Shown in pieces: positions 54,001 to 64,000 of a stretch of 64,000 bases of DNA. This DNA comes from Hexactinellida sp. DTS-2022. Lineage: Eukaryota > Porifera > Hexactinellida. Positions within the stretch are counted from its first letter, which is position 1. Each line of letters begins with the position of its first letter. The notes beneath the pieces were generated by a model. It was not told the DNA's origin. It saw only the letters and a program-made list of their open reading frames with translations, and did not search any database. The stretch lies in the NCBI GenBank assembly GCA_028753945.1, contig JAPNXP010000017.1:1736001-1800000 (forward strand). Reading direction: 5' to 3'. The position numbers were made by a program, and so were the translations under genes.

Positions 54001-57000
54001 AGGTCATTCAGGTCATTTTCAGTTCAAATTCAGGTCATTTTCAGTTCAAATTCAGGTCATTTCAGATCTTTACGGGTCATTTTCAGATCGTTCAGGATAT
54101 CTAGGTATTCGAGGTGTGATAAACTTAGTTCTGTTTTGAATCCCATAAATTACATGATATACCAAAATTGTAATAGAAATTCATCCAAATGACGATATAC
54201 GTATATATGATATGATATCACCTGCTTGTCAAGAGTTCCCTAATTGTTAACTCAGGCAGGTCATTTAAAAAATTCTTCCGGTCACTTCAGGTCTTTAAAA
54301 AAAATTGCCTCAGGTCACTCAAAACTCAGGTCAGTTCAGGTCATGACCTGAACTTTTGACAAGTCTGGTGGCGCGTAATAGCAATTCTCATTTTGCACGA
54401 ATTGCTTGCTAATAGGAACTTGCTATTAGAGGAACAGAATTAACATTGAATGCTCGCTTGGGGACTGAAAATAATTTGCTAATAGATCAATTTGTTATTG
54501 GAGCAATTGCTATTAGGCGAACTCTACTGTATACCGAATTTCGTTTCCAAACGAATATTAATTTATCTCTTTTTGGATAACAACATGATTTTTGTATGTA
54601 AAGGAAAGATCGTAAATATATTTGCATAGTTATGATATTTGCTACCTAAACTAGCTCATTAACTTGTTCTAATACACTTTGTAACTATATTTAAGTTAAT
54701 GTAACATTTAACAAAAGTTATTTTCCGCTGTATTTTGTGTCTTTTATTTGATTTATCATCAAAACGAGCGAATATTCGAATATTCGCTCGTTTAGAACAA
54801 TGTTGGTTCGTTCCATTTCGAATACTAGTTTAATCCCTATTTATACTTCTCTGCAGGCCCATGACGCAGCCCCTATCCCCAACTTCCCCAAGGTGGTATC
54901 TGAGTACCTGCGGCCTCTCCTGGAGTCCTGTCTGCTCCGCGGCACTAGGGAGACTGCCCACAAGTGCGTCCGACTAATCGCCACTCTCCTCAAGAGCGAG
55001 GACTCCACGGACGGCCCGCCCTCCAACCACACACACTTCCTAAACTGTCTCAGCTCCGCTCTCATCTCCCTGCTGCCGACCATAGCGCTGGAGGTCTGCT
55101 TCCCAGTGGGCGTCTGCTGGCTCTTCAAGCTGCTCAACTTCCTCTCTCTCACTTTCCACTCGGAGCACACGGCCCCCTCGCTAGTAGAGCTGCTAATGCT
55201 GTGTCTCAGCAAGGTTGGCAACCAGCACGAGTCGCTACACGCTGTGCTCTGCTCTAAGTTTGATTTGTACGGCACTCCGCTGGACCCGTACATCTGGGAC
55301 GCTCCTCTGCCCTGTCTCCGGTACACGGCCCCGCCCCCCAAGCCGGCCAGCTCCACCAGCACCACCACCCCGCAGGTAACTCGACACCATGCATGCCAAT
55401 CTCCCACTTTAGTATCCAGGAGTTGTGAGTATAATGTTACAATTGCAGGTGACCTACATTCTGGACCTCGCCTCTGTGAAGGGGATAACTTCCTACGTAC
55501 ACGACGATCTCTCTAAGATGATCCAACACACCACTGGAACAGGCAGCGCCCCGGGAGCAGCTGTCACTCCCACCACGCCCACCCCTCCCAGCGGCACGGC
55601 TGCCAACAAGAAGTTCCAGGTAGCAGTTACGCCTCTGCCTGAGTACCTAGCCTACTCCAGCATGGGACTCCTGGACTCACAGCCCCTCCTGCTAGAGGTG
55701 GTGCCCGCGCTTAAGAACTGTACCTGCACTGTTGTTAACAAGGATAAGGACATCCTCAGCGAGATGAAGAGCACTGGCCCTGACATCAACACTGGCAGAG
55801 AGGTATGCTATTATCTACAATGGAATATCTGTGCATATATTCACAATCTATTCTTCTCTTACTTACAGAGCGATATTGTCTTAAAATGCTGCTTAATGAT
55901 GCAATTGCTGTTAATGCAGGCTCCGTTATGTAACAGTGTGTTGTCTAGCAATACATATAGTACACCATCTGGATAACTCCATTAACATTTAACTCGTAAC
56001 ATTATCTAGGTTGATTCTGTGCAGCTGGCTGGAGGCCTGGACTCGGGGCCCACCGACTACATCGAGCATCTAATAGACCAGCTAACCGCCGTTCTATCTG
56101 CCCTCCCCTCCCAGCCCCAGATCGAGATCTCTAATTTCGAGGAGAATGCATTTCTCCCTCACACGCCCGCGCAGCTCAAACTCCCCACGGTATACTCCAA
56201 CGTACACGACTTACACAGATGGCTGCTGCTGCAGCCGAAACAGTTCATGCTAACGGTAGACAGCGTACAGTCCGGCGCTGTGTACTTTGCCACTTTCGAA
56301 CTGGAGCACGCCGTGGAGCTAAGCGATTTCTTCATACCCCCGTGTGAGTACATGAGCTCTGTGGCAGTGGACGTATGGCAGAAGGGAGACAGCGATAACC
56401 CGACGCGACTCGGCTCCACAAATGATTTCTCAACAAAAGCATTTGTGCTTTCTAATATTTCCCCGCCTCCTGTCTGTAAATTCATTAAGGTGTCCCTTGG
56501 TGGTAAGTTGGGGTCTGGGGGCGCTCTGGCTAAGGTTAACATGGGCGTGTTCTTCGGACGGCCCCCCCTCCCGTCCCAGTACGCCAGGGACTCTCTTCCT
56601 GTCCAGACAGAGACTCTCAGACTTATCCGCACTGAATACCAATCGCACCGCAGCAAACTGATGGCTCTGCTGCAGACCATACAGCATATCGACAATGGGA
56701 ATATTCCGAACGAAGCAAAGCTTGAAATCGAGCAAGTGAGTCAATTAGCGTTAATGATGTTTCAGCGTGTTATTCAAATATCCCTTTTGAAGTTGGAGGG
56801 TTGCGTGCCTGATACTATAACTATACATTATGTAACCATCTCGGGGAATGCTCTCATTGCCTAGTCTCTGTACTTTAAATAAGGGAACGAACATGGATGG
56901 TTACTCATTTAATTTTGTGAATAATTTTACTGACTACTGCGCTGATGGGATTCGACCCTTGTATTTTTATTGTGATTTAATTAGGATTAGTTTTTTGGAG

Positions 57001-60000
57001 ATGTTTTATGTCTAACAAACTCATTACAAGCGTGTCATATGTAGAAATTAGTTTAATGAATGTAATTGCATAGAATTATTTACAAATGAATAATCCTCTT
57101 TTGATCCATTCATTCTGGCTCAACCTTTAAAATTGCATATTAATCTTTAATAAGGATAAACTAATTATACAAACCACTTTTCGATGTTTCTATTAACTGA
57201 ACAATCTACAATGATTTCGTACCTTTGAAGTTTCCGCGTTATTTTTTTGAATAACATCCATTATGTCCAGCATTGCATTGTATGCTGATAATCTTTGATA
57301 AAAATTACCCCTTTTGGGGTAATTATTTCATCAAAGAGCTGTTTGATTAATTATATTATATACTTTTTGTCCACAGTTATTATCTATTTGCAATAAAAAA
57401 ACTCCCCTTTATTAATCGTGGTTTTTAAATTGTAAGTAGTTAAAGCTAAATGAATTAATCATGTTCATTTACACTCTGTTTTACATCAAAAGGAACATAT
57501 ACTGAGGTTTATTGACCTACCCTTAACAATTGTATTTGCCACCAAGGGTTTATCTAGGATTTTCTGGTCCGGTACTTTATAGTTGAAGTAAGTTTGTACG
57601 AAACCCAAATAGGAGTATATCGAAGAAGTTCTGGCCAGCTAATCTGGCCATACGCCCGGGAACTAAATTGATGCCAAGCAGGGCACTTAAATCGAAACAT
57701 ACTGTAAACACATTGGCCCCTTAACCAATGCTAGGCCGGACACCTAGATAAATCCCTGTTTGATACATACAGTCACTCCGCTTAATAGAGCCACCGGTTA
57801 ATAGATTTAACTGCTTAATCGAGTCAAAGCAACCTGGTCCCTAGGTGACTCTATTAAGCGGAGTCGACTGTAGTATATTGTATTTATTTAATTATCCATA
57901 GTCCTACCACAAATGCTGCTGGTTCCGTCTGCAAATGAATCGTCTCCGACGCATGATAGAGCGCACTTGCGCGACCGCTCACATCGCACTCAAAGAGGAC
58001 ACACCCATAGAATCTCTCCTCTCTCCAACTCACTTACTTCCTTCTCCTCTCTCACCGATCTTACGCGCTCCGCTTATACCAGACGACTATCTCAACTTGA
58101 TAGTGGAGTGCGTTGTGGACACGATGCTCACTACCTGTTTCAACTCGCATGCGAAAGGTTTGGATCTTAACAGCAACGCGCCTTTCGCGAGGCAAGACAG
58201 CATTCTGATGGGCGACGATGAAGATGATGAGAAGGTAATATTCATAAAATATATTTTATTAATTAGTTACTATGAATGATCCTATTTTAACGCTTGTTCG
58301 CCGCTACAATCGCTTGTTTTATCATTAAATACGGGTTCGTTTATTTCCGATAAAGTTCGAACTCTGAACTTATTCCTATCTTTTTCTGATTATGATTATG
58401 AGTTACTTCTTTTAGACATTTTGTCTTGAAGAATGAGAATCACTAAAATTTGTTTTATCTGTAACATGTGTAGAGATCGTGTTTAATTTAGTACGGGTTT
58501 CTGTCGATATTCAATATACTCTACGCTTTATACGATTCATTGAGCAAAATTGACCTGATAAATTCTTTAATGTTCGATACAAGGTTTATTGATGAGGTAT
58601 GTGGTGTGCTCTATTCAAACAGTCACTACTGATGAGTTCGTATTAATTTGATTAGTAGTCTATGCCATATTATAATGTTGTAGGGGTTCACATGCCCTTA
58701 ATGATTCAAAGAATTTTGTCGAATAATTAACTTATTTAAGATAAATATTAGAGCAACGCAGGAATAATTTGTAAACTATATTATTTTACAGGCAAATGTT
58801 AGCCAAATCTATTTAAATTTGATTCAGGTTTATTACAATACATGGAACTAGATAATTAAACTAAGTCCTTGATTGTATAACATCCTAGTTTATTTTCAAT
58901 TAAATTCTCGTTTGTTGTTATGCATAAAATCTTTTGTTTTACTCGAGCGATCGATTCCTTTTGTATTATACTCCACAGTGGTTCCCAACCTGGGGTCCAC
59001 GAGATGTCCACAGAATGTCTAATATTTACTATAGGGGTCCACCGTTGAAAAAGTTAGGAATCGCTACATTACAGTCATACGTCTACTTTCTTTGTAAACT
59101 AACTATTCTTATACTTCATAACGATTGTTTCTCACAGAATACTGCCTTAATTTATCTCATAGAGTTCATGATAACTTTATGGCTAGGGTCTGTGTCTTTA
59201 TGACCTGACATTTTAAACGATGATAAACTATGTTGTATAATGTATTTACATAAAATAGTGTCCAAAATACATGTGTGTAATTATTCAAATTAAACTCTAG
59301 ACACCTCAAATCCCTCCTCGTATTAGCAAACTTACTCAAATGAGATAAGTTGGGTAATAAGTTTTTGTGTTTTTGATTACACAATGTGACAAAATATGAA
59401 AAAAAATTCGTTCCTGGGTTGCAAGTAATATTTCCTAATCCTTACACATGTAAAGCATTCAAAACTACTTTTCTTCTCTTCTAACTTTGCTTTTGTCATG
59501 TTGACAATGACATTAATAAATTTAGCGAAATGTCTCACTTTTGATGCAGCTGTTATACTTTTGAATTGCTTTAGTACAGAGACATTATATTCATGTTGCA
59601 CTATGATATTTCTAATTAATGGGAAAAATAGTTGATAATACCAGTGATTTTTTATTGTAGATTTGTAAATTAAGAAATTTGTTTCATTGAGTAAAATCAA
59701 AGTCCTGATGTTGTTATCTCAAGATTCTATCCTTTTAGAGTATAAGGAATTAGGATATTTCTACTGATAGCCAGGAAAAAATTTTTGTCACATTGTGTTA
59801 TCTGTTCATTTGCATGAATACCATTTATGATAATAAACCAGATTATTGGCGCAATCCATTCCATTAGGTACCTTATCTCATTTTAATTGGATAGAGAATC
59901 TTATTTTCGATCGTATCAATAATTATCATTCCTATATTGGTTCCTAATTACTAGCGCAATTCAATTTGAACTTTAACACTACGCTGATTCCTACGAATCC

Positions 60001-63000
60001 ACTATTCGCTTCCCTATCATGTCTGGCGCACAATATCTAACTTGCCCTTAGACATGATTTGCGCGAATCACCTACGAACTACTTTTATAACCCACCTCCG
60101 TTTTCACAGCAAAGCCCTAAGTCTAATATCCACATGCGAATTATAAAGCTGACAACTTATTATATCAACCCTAAGGGAAATTTAGTTGCATTCATTTGCG
60201 CCATCTTGCAATCTACTTATCCCAATTCTCGTATTTACTCTAAGTGGTTATTTTTATGCTATCGTGTAGGACGTCTATGGGGAGCTCGCGTTTGCAGTCG
60301 AAGAGCACACATCTCTCCTGACGCTAGATCGAACTCTCTGCGAATCTCTGTTTTATAAAACCTGTTTGGTCGCCCGGCCCGAGCTCCTCGTTAAAGTCAG
60401 CTCTCTCCTTATCACCTCTTCCTCCGCTCAGCCGTGGTGGCCAGAGTTCATAGCTTCTCTCCTCAAAAACCTGTTTTCTATAGGAATGTCACGCGTTGTT
60501 GTCAAAGACCGCGTTTTCCTAATCGTATCGTATATGGCTGAGATGTCCCCGGGCACTAACCAGATAATAGAGTGTCTCTCTAAGATCCTATCCGACCTCC
60601 TGCCCGTCTACACAGAGGGGGTACAGGACGAACTCGGGTTCTGCATGCCGGCTATAGCGGATATACAGTTGCTAAGCTGGGGCCTGCTGCTGCTGCTACG
60701 CCTCCTAGAGAAGTACTACACACAGCCCACAACCACCAAGATAAAGGACACCACCTCAACAAGTACAACCACACAATCTACTGCCGCTTCCAAATCTAGC
60801 AAATGGGACTTTATTCTCCCGTGCACAAACCTGGAGCACCCTCCCTCCAACAAGGCGGCTCAGGCGGCCGCTAAGCCCCCTGGGGCCACGGGGACCCCGC
60901 AGAATGTGGACGTCACCACTTCTGACGAGGAGAAGAAGGAGCGTCATCGCATCAGTCGAATAGTGACGATGCACAAGCAGCGCGTAGAGGAGCTGAGACA
61001 GCAGTACCAGTCGCTGTACGGGGAATATCAGTCTCTGAAGGAGAAAGTTAAAGAGGGAGAGTCGCACCCAAGTGTACAGACCATATACACTAGACTTAAG
61101 CGCATTAAACACACGGCTAAGAAGCATTACAAGGACGCTATGACTTTACGGTTCCAGAGAGCTTGTTTGCTCGTGAGAAAGTTTGAGAGGAAACTAGCTG
61201 GAGTTAAAGCAAAGTTGCCGGCCTCCGAACAAGGGGAACAAGAGGTGGACCAATCGTGTTTCATTCCTTTCGAGGTGTGTTCTCCTCTGGCTAAATCCCT
61301 GATCCGTCTTTTGCTTGCAATGGACTCAACTTACCATCTGGATTTGTATCTGATTGCCTGCAAGATATTGAGCAAGGTAAGTTACTCTCTTACGTAGTAT
61401 TACGTATATATTATTTCTATTCCGGTATTTACATTTTAATTTAATATTAATCATCAATATTTTAAGGATTAATTGAATGTAGAAATATATCGAGCAGAAC
61501 TAACGATCTTGCTGTAAATTCCCTTAGAAAGTTCTCACTAATTTGTTATACTGTATGTAATTTACCGTATTTTATATCTGAAAGTAAGCACACGTAACTA
61601 CAAATTATTGTACGCTCTCACAAAAACTTTTGGTAGGGAAATCCCGAACTTATAAAGTATACAATTAGTACAAAATTCTTCTTTTTCTATCTACAGTTTA
61701 TAGACTTTTCTTAAAATAGTAAATCAATGTCGAGCAGCTTCTAAGCACTTTCAATATTCAAATTTAGCTCTATTTGCCTTATCCGGCTAATTAGAGATAC
61801 TCTAACTAATTTAATTATACTCTACTAAACTCGTGGGTACATTTATGTCATATATTACTGGGCATTAGATTAGTTTAGTTCAGTACCGGTAATGTATAGA
61901 TTGTTGTGGACCAATTGTATTATTGATCAGCACTATTCCCTAATTAGTTTCTAATAGCTGGACCTACGTAAGATATATTATTCCACGTATATTGAGTATA
62001 ACTCTTTATAATATAGATTTCATTGATATCAGTCCCAACCTTATCGATATACGAACTCTTCTCAAAAGACCAGTTGAACCTTCTGCTCACACGCGCACTC
62101 ACTAACCCAGAGAACATAGTGCCACTCATCCCCACCCCCACCAAGGGCTCGCAATGGGCCTCCCACACACTCCGCTGTCTCTTTATTAACATTCTATACT
62201 CTGAGTTCGTAACTGGGCCCAATAGATACAAGGCTCTCAGCTCCAAAGCTGCTACTCCTGCGGTTACTGCCGCTGCTGATATCAGCCAGGAAATTAATAG
62301 TTCCTTTTCATCCCAGACAGATGGAGATCCCGCTGCAAGCGAGTTGAATACGGGAGTTGCAGAGAACTTCACTGTGCTACACTCAACCAAACAGCAACAT
62401 ATTCAGGTAATGGAATGTAGATTATATTAAACATTTAAGATCTCCTTGTGATTGGAATTCCATACAGCGATTTACACTTTAATTTACACTTTTATGATTT
62501 AATATTTTTCAATTAATATTTGAGATATAATTCTGTTATTACAAGATTTCCTATAGAGCATCATAACCCGTCATAATTTTACAATTTACGTTTCCAATTG
62601 AACTCTTATAAAGTATCTTACGATATTCTATACTGAATAGCATTTGACTGTCACTTGATTACGCCTCCATTCAATGCTATGCGGAATCTCTATTGTAATT
62701 TACGCTATTTGTGTAAATTCACCAAAACATTTATTTACATAATTAGCTTAATTGATTTCGCGCATTGTACCACTCAATGCTTACAATTTGTTACTCGGAA
62801 AACTCATTACAGATCTGGTTTGGCGAATACACTATAATTAATCGAACTTTGGCTAGTGCTAACATCTCAATGTACGATTAACTCTCTGGCTCCATTCAAA
62901 TTTATTTCGGACTAATCCACAAATTAATAAATTATTTGTCTAGTTTATATTACTCCGGCAAATTTATATTGACTTAATATAGTATAGACTTTTCTATTTA

Positions 63001-64000
63001 TTATGTATTAATTAATTGCATATAATATCAATTGTGATCACTGGATACGTATACTATACATCGGTATGCTATATCTATTGCTCCCGAATCATTCTGTTAT
63101 GTTATTCGCACACTAATTTGTCTGGTATTTCAGCAATCTTTAACACATTTAATTAATACACTATTGTGCCTCTCTAGGTCATCGATAAGTTAATGAGAAG
63201 ACTCCATAAAATAAAGGGAAAAGCAGAGAAACTTGGCGTAAAAATAGAAGTTCCAGACGAGTTTGAATCCTTAGTGCAACGTGGCTCTCCCACCAATCAA
63301 ACAATAAAATTAACAGAACAGTACTCGAAAGTTATCGATGATAGATTATCCAACACTTTGGACTATTTCGCGGAAACACAACTGCAATTACTTGCGAAAG
63401 AAGAAGCCGAGTCTCTAGCCAACGCACTGAGTGAAGGCACGCAAGCTCCGTCAGCCAATCAAACCTTAGTCTATCCACATCGAAAGCTATCACTTACTGA
63501 AATGCAAAATTCAATCTCCAAATCAGGAGAACTGATTTACACAACATTCAGCTGTCTTCTAGCGGAATCCTCTGAGAATCCTTTCACTAACTTCTCACTC
63601 GAACTTTTCCTCGAACTATGGGTAGATATGCTAGATGCAATTAGTTTTAATTATAGTCTGAACAAGGAAGAGAATGAACAGGTAACCTATATCGCGGAAA
63701 CTTTACATATGAACGAATTGATTGTACAACTGCTAAAGTATGTAGTTAATGCTCAGGCATTATCCTCCCGGGCCTGGTGGCTTCTCTTTAAAATTACGTA
63801 TTACACGTTTATAATTCCGCTCGATATCAAGATGGAAGATATGATGCTATTGGTTGACGTGTATTTGGATTTCCTAACTGGTAAGGCACTAGAGCCATTG
63901 GAAGGACATCATGAAGAACTGATCAGTGATCCATCGGGTACACTCAGTCTCGTATTGGAAACATTCTCGACGATTTCTCAAATGAATAAGTACGAGGAAG
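45088..64000 (+). CDS. BIRC6: BIRC6/BRUCE giant inhibitor-of-apoptosis E2/E3, first 18 exons (about 2,832 aa), right end outside the window
   Basis: Exons: 45088-45216, 45533-45973, 46026-46292, 46660-47860, 48181-48461, 48683-49063, 49295-49600, 50447-50709, 51923-52256, 52686-53066, 53116-53376, 54857-55375, 55449-55802, 56010-56735, 57902-58234, 60270-61376, 62017-62406, 63178 to the edge. All phases agree. An N-terminal WD-like part leads to the BIR domain (about 280-345) with the zinc set C-x2-C ... H-x6-C in CFHCGICLLFWEATDEPWSE and HERHSTGC, almost identical in pattern to human BIRC6. An animal-specific low-complexity repeat follows. Exon 9 on matches the human beta-sandwich region. 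Exon 14 (about 1708-1949) holds the galactose-binding-like domain (YFATFELEHAVELSDFFIPP). Exon 16 starts the armadillo-like backbone, then a charged coiled coil (HKQRVEELRQQYQSLYGEYQ). BIRC6 binds IAP antagonists and caspases and ubiquitinates through its far C-terminal UBC domain, not in view. Confidence 0.93.
45241..45420 (+). mobile_element. Family-E MITE, copy 2, BIRC6 intron 1
   Basis: TACTGTCAGGTCTGCTTATT to AAAAGAACCTGACTGA; sister of the copy at 10817. Confidence 0.75.
46359..46532 (+). mobile_element. P1-family MITE, BIRC6 intron 3
   Basis: AGTAGAACCTCGTTAGTACG to AACGAGGTTTTACTGTA, with TTTCAGTCCCCTTCAAAGCC in reverse sense to the copy at 8886. Confidence 0.88.
46660..47860 (+). 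other. BIRC6: BIRC6 exon 4: BIR domain plus low-complexity protein repeats
   Basis: The BIR domain is followed by a WD-type stretch (GVVTLWDLQHGF). From about residue 470 to 615 come roughly eight imperfect repeats of 14-20 residues in which KTAD or KPxD is followed by VAPLIIG or PLIASTD. At DNA level AGTGTTGCTCCATTGATTAT recurs exactly at about 47265 and 47314. Such repeats are not a feature of vertebrate BIRC6 that I know. Confidence 0.85.
47861..48180. other. BIRC6 intron 4
   Basis: 320 bp, AT-rich, no element recognised. Donor GTACCT and acceptor TCTCTCCAG are in phase with the flanking exons. Confidence 0.5.
48511..48665 (+). mobile_element. Family-C MITE, BIRC6 intron 5
   Basis: TACAGTGGTGTTTGTATAAA to TAGTCGAACACCACTGTA, nearly complete terminal repeats; it fills 155 of 221 intron bases. 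Confidence 0.9.
49601..50446. other. BIRC6 intron 7
   Basis: 846 bp, AT-rich, with a repeat-G copy (about 49800-49880). Nothing else recognised. Confidence 0.5.
49800..49880 (+). repeat. Dispersed repeat G, copy 3
   Basis: GTCACTCTTTTTGACCTGTA, a CCCTCCCCTCTTAGAAGCGT block and the palindromic GCGTTACGTAGCGTT match the copy at 52498. Confidence 0.55.
50711..51007 (+). mobile_element. P1-family MITE abutting the BIRC6 exon 8 donor, split by a hAT-1 insertion
   Basis: TACAGTAGACTCTAGTTAAT to TTTGGTCCTACTGTA. Its first base follows the G of the GT donor (exon ends 50709), so the splice donor GTACAG is half element. A hAT-1 element sits at 50819-50956. Confidence 0.85.
50819..50956 (+). mobile_element. 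hAT-1 MITE nested in the P1 element
   Basis: CAGTGGTTCCCAACCTGGGG to GGTAATCGCTG with perfect 8-bp target copies GGCTAGTG at 50811-50818 and 50957-50964. It is younger than the P1 element that contains it. Confidence 0.95.
51668..51862 (+). mobile_element. Family-C MITE, BIRC6 intron 8
   Basis: CAGTGGTGTTCGCGTAATAG to TTAGGCGAACACCACGGTA, with CTTGGGGACTGGAAATAACT inside. Confidence 0.88.
52373..52459 (+). repeat. TTCCCTG heptanucleotide microsatellite, about 12 copies
   Basis: Uninterrupted TTCCCTG units, preceded by about 110 bp of degenerate CCCTATTCC words from which it may have grown. It reads as a repeated protein in one frame, but splice sites on both sides mark it as intron. Confidence 0.95.
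52498..52600 (+). repeat. Dispersed repeat G, copy 4
   Basis: TGACTCACGCTTTTTGACCT, TGTCACACATTGGTTGACCC and GAAGCGTTACTTTACGTTTG; aligned with the copies at 4678, 44530 and 49800. Confidence 0.6.
53459..54367 (+). mobile_element. hAT-like element (TIR YAGRCTTGTCAAAA), 909 bp, non-coding
   Basis: TAGGCTTGTCAAAA at the left and, inverted, CAGACTTGTCAAAA at the right. Near-identical 8-bp flanks GCGGCGCG and GTGGCGCG look like a target duplication. The interior has GGTCAGGTC/TCAGGTCATTTCAG repeats and an inverted pair around CAAATCCGTCAAATACTATC. Confidence 0.75.
53930..54120 (+). repeat. CAGGTCATTTTCAGTTCAAATT short tandem repeats
   Basis: TCAGGTCATTTTCAGTTCAA recurs three times between 53985 and 54060 with shorter TTCAGGTCA words around it; part of the hAT-like element. 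Confidence 0.8.
54368..54531 (+). mobile_element. Family-C MITE, right part, split by the hAT-like element
   Basis: GTAATAGCAATTCTCATTTT to TTAGGCGAACTCTACTGTA with TCGCTTGGGGACTGAAAATA; its left tip appears to lie just before 53459. Confidence 0.7.
54762..54793. repeat. 32-bp perfect palindrome
   Basis: AAACGAGCGAATATTC and its exact reverse complement meet at TTCGAA with no spacer, 63 bases before BIRC6 exon 12. Confidence 0.95.
57292..57337. repeat. Inverted repeat, 20/22-base arms with TTTT loop
   Basis: TCTTTGATAAAAATTACCCC, TTTT, then GGGGTAATTATTTCATCAAAGA; arms match except for a two-base indel and one mismatch. Confidence 0.85.
57768..57872 (+). mobile_element. P2-family MITE, BIRC6 intron 14
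   Basis: TACAGTCACTCCGCTTAATA to TAAGCGGAGTCGACTGTA, 105 bp, 29 bases before the exon 15 acceptor. Confidence 0.9.
58235..60269. other. BIRC6 intron 15
   Basis: 2,035 bp, the longest intron in the window. AT-rich, one truncated hAT-1 copy (58976-59066). The other open frames here look like chance. No further feature seen. Confidence 0.5.
58976..59066 (+). mobile_element. Short hAT-1 MITE, BIRC6 intron 15
   Basis: CAGTGGTTCCCAACCTGGGG to AGTTAGGAATCGCTA. It is about 90 bp, shorter than the other copies, with an altered right tip; no clear target duplication. Confidence 0.85.
61377..62016. other. BIRC6 intron 16
   Basis: 640 bp, AT-rich; no element or ORF recognised. Confidence 0.5.
62407..63177. 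other. BIRC6 intron 17
   Basis: 771 bp, AT-rich; no element or ORF recognised. Confidence 0.5.

Larger units (their letters stand above)
53377..54856. other. BIRC6 intron 11
   Basis: 1,480 bp, mostly a family-C remnant split by a 909-bp hAT-like element. A 32-bp palindrome lies at 54762-54793, 63 bases before exon 12. No gene seen. Confidence 0.6.
56736..57901. other. BIRC6 intron 14
   Basis: 1,166 bp, AT-rich. The frame stays open 43 codons past the donor. It contains a hairpin (57292-57337) and a P2 element (57768-57872). Confidence 0.55.

Noticed and set aside
54841-55407. 188-codon minus-strand frame opposite BIRC6 exon 12
   Set aside because: Shadow of a GC-rich coding exon; no recognisable domain.
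56736-56864. 43-codon tail after BIRC6 exon 14 ending at a stop
   Set aside because: GTGAGT follows GAGCAA, and exon 15 (SYHKCCWFRLQMNRL) matches the expected continuation in phase.
1-64000. Retroviral, LTR, LINE or Polinton-type element
   Set aside because: I saw no reverse transcriptase, integrase, capsid or polymerase-B frame and no long direct repeats; all recognised mobile DNA is short and non-coding.

Overview
The window is nuclear DNA of an animal or a very close relative. Most genes have GT-AG spliceosomal introns, and the gene set is holozoan or metazoan: BIRC6, myosin IX with a RhoGAP tail, RNF213, PrimPol, sesquipedalian/PHETA, kynurenine 3-monooxygenase (KMO), ARPC5 and TRAPPC6. 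The compact layout, AT-rich non-coding DNA, numerous short DNA-transposon derivatives (MITEs) and several very large exons would fit an early-branching animal such as a sponge, but I cannot name a species. I saw no retroelement, virus copy, CRISPR array, rRNA or tRNA.

Layout: (1) 1-10,690 is an intron-poor block of single-exon genes: a cut sugar-porter MFS gene (minus), KMO-1 (plus), a membrane-anchored JmjC protein (minus), KMO-2 (plus), S-adenosylmethionine decarboxylase (plus), NUDCD2 (plus) and PrimPol (plus). (2) 11,058-31,352 is one gene of 28 inferred exons whose coding lengths sum to exactly 5,268 codons. It encodes an RNF213-family AAA+ giant of about 5,267 residues. All predicted exon phases join, one intron appears to be GC-AG, and no RING or RZ finger is visible. 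(3) 31,738-44,301 holds a TRIM/NHL-like gene with an apparent frameshift, a three-exon PHETA gene, a single-exon myosin IX, TRAPPC6 and ARPC5. (4) 45,088-64,000 is the first part of BIRC6: 18 exons, about 2,832 residues, running off the right edge.

The non-coding DNA is dominated by small terminal-inverted-repeat elements. At least three TA-target families (TIRs beginning ACAGTAGAACCTCG, ACAGTCGACTCCGC and ACAGTGGTGTTCGC) and three hAT-like families with 8-bp target-site duplications sit in introns and intergenic gaps, some nested. Several touch splice sites: one hAT insertion duplicated a 3' splice site, and one TA-family element abuts a 5' splice site. A 78-bp perfect palindrome lies between myosin IX and TRAPPC6.

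The genes do not form a pathway. KMO-1/KMO-2 are a local duplicate pair for tryptophan catabolism; AMD1 is polyamine synthesis; PrimPol is damage tolerance; PHETA and TRAPPC6 are endosome/Golgi traffic; myosin IX and ARPC5 are actin control; RNF213 and BIRC6 are very large ubiquitin-system families. The most notable biology is the RNF213 homologue that keeps its AAA+ motor motifs but appears to have lost both known ubiquitin-transfer modules.

Exon boundaries were read by eye from splice consensus, frame and remembered family alignments. No database search was run.
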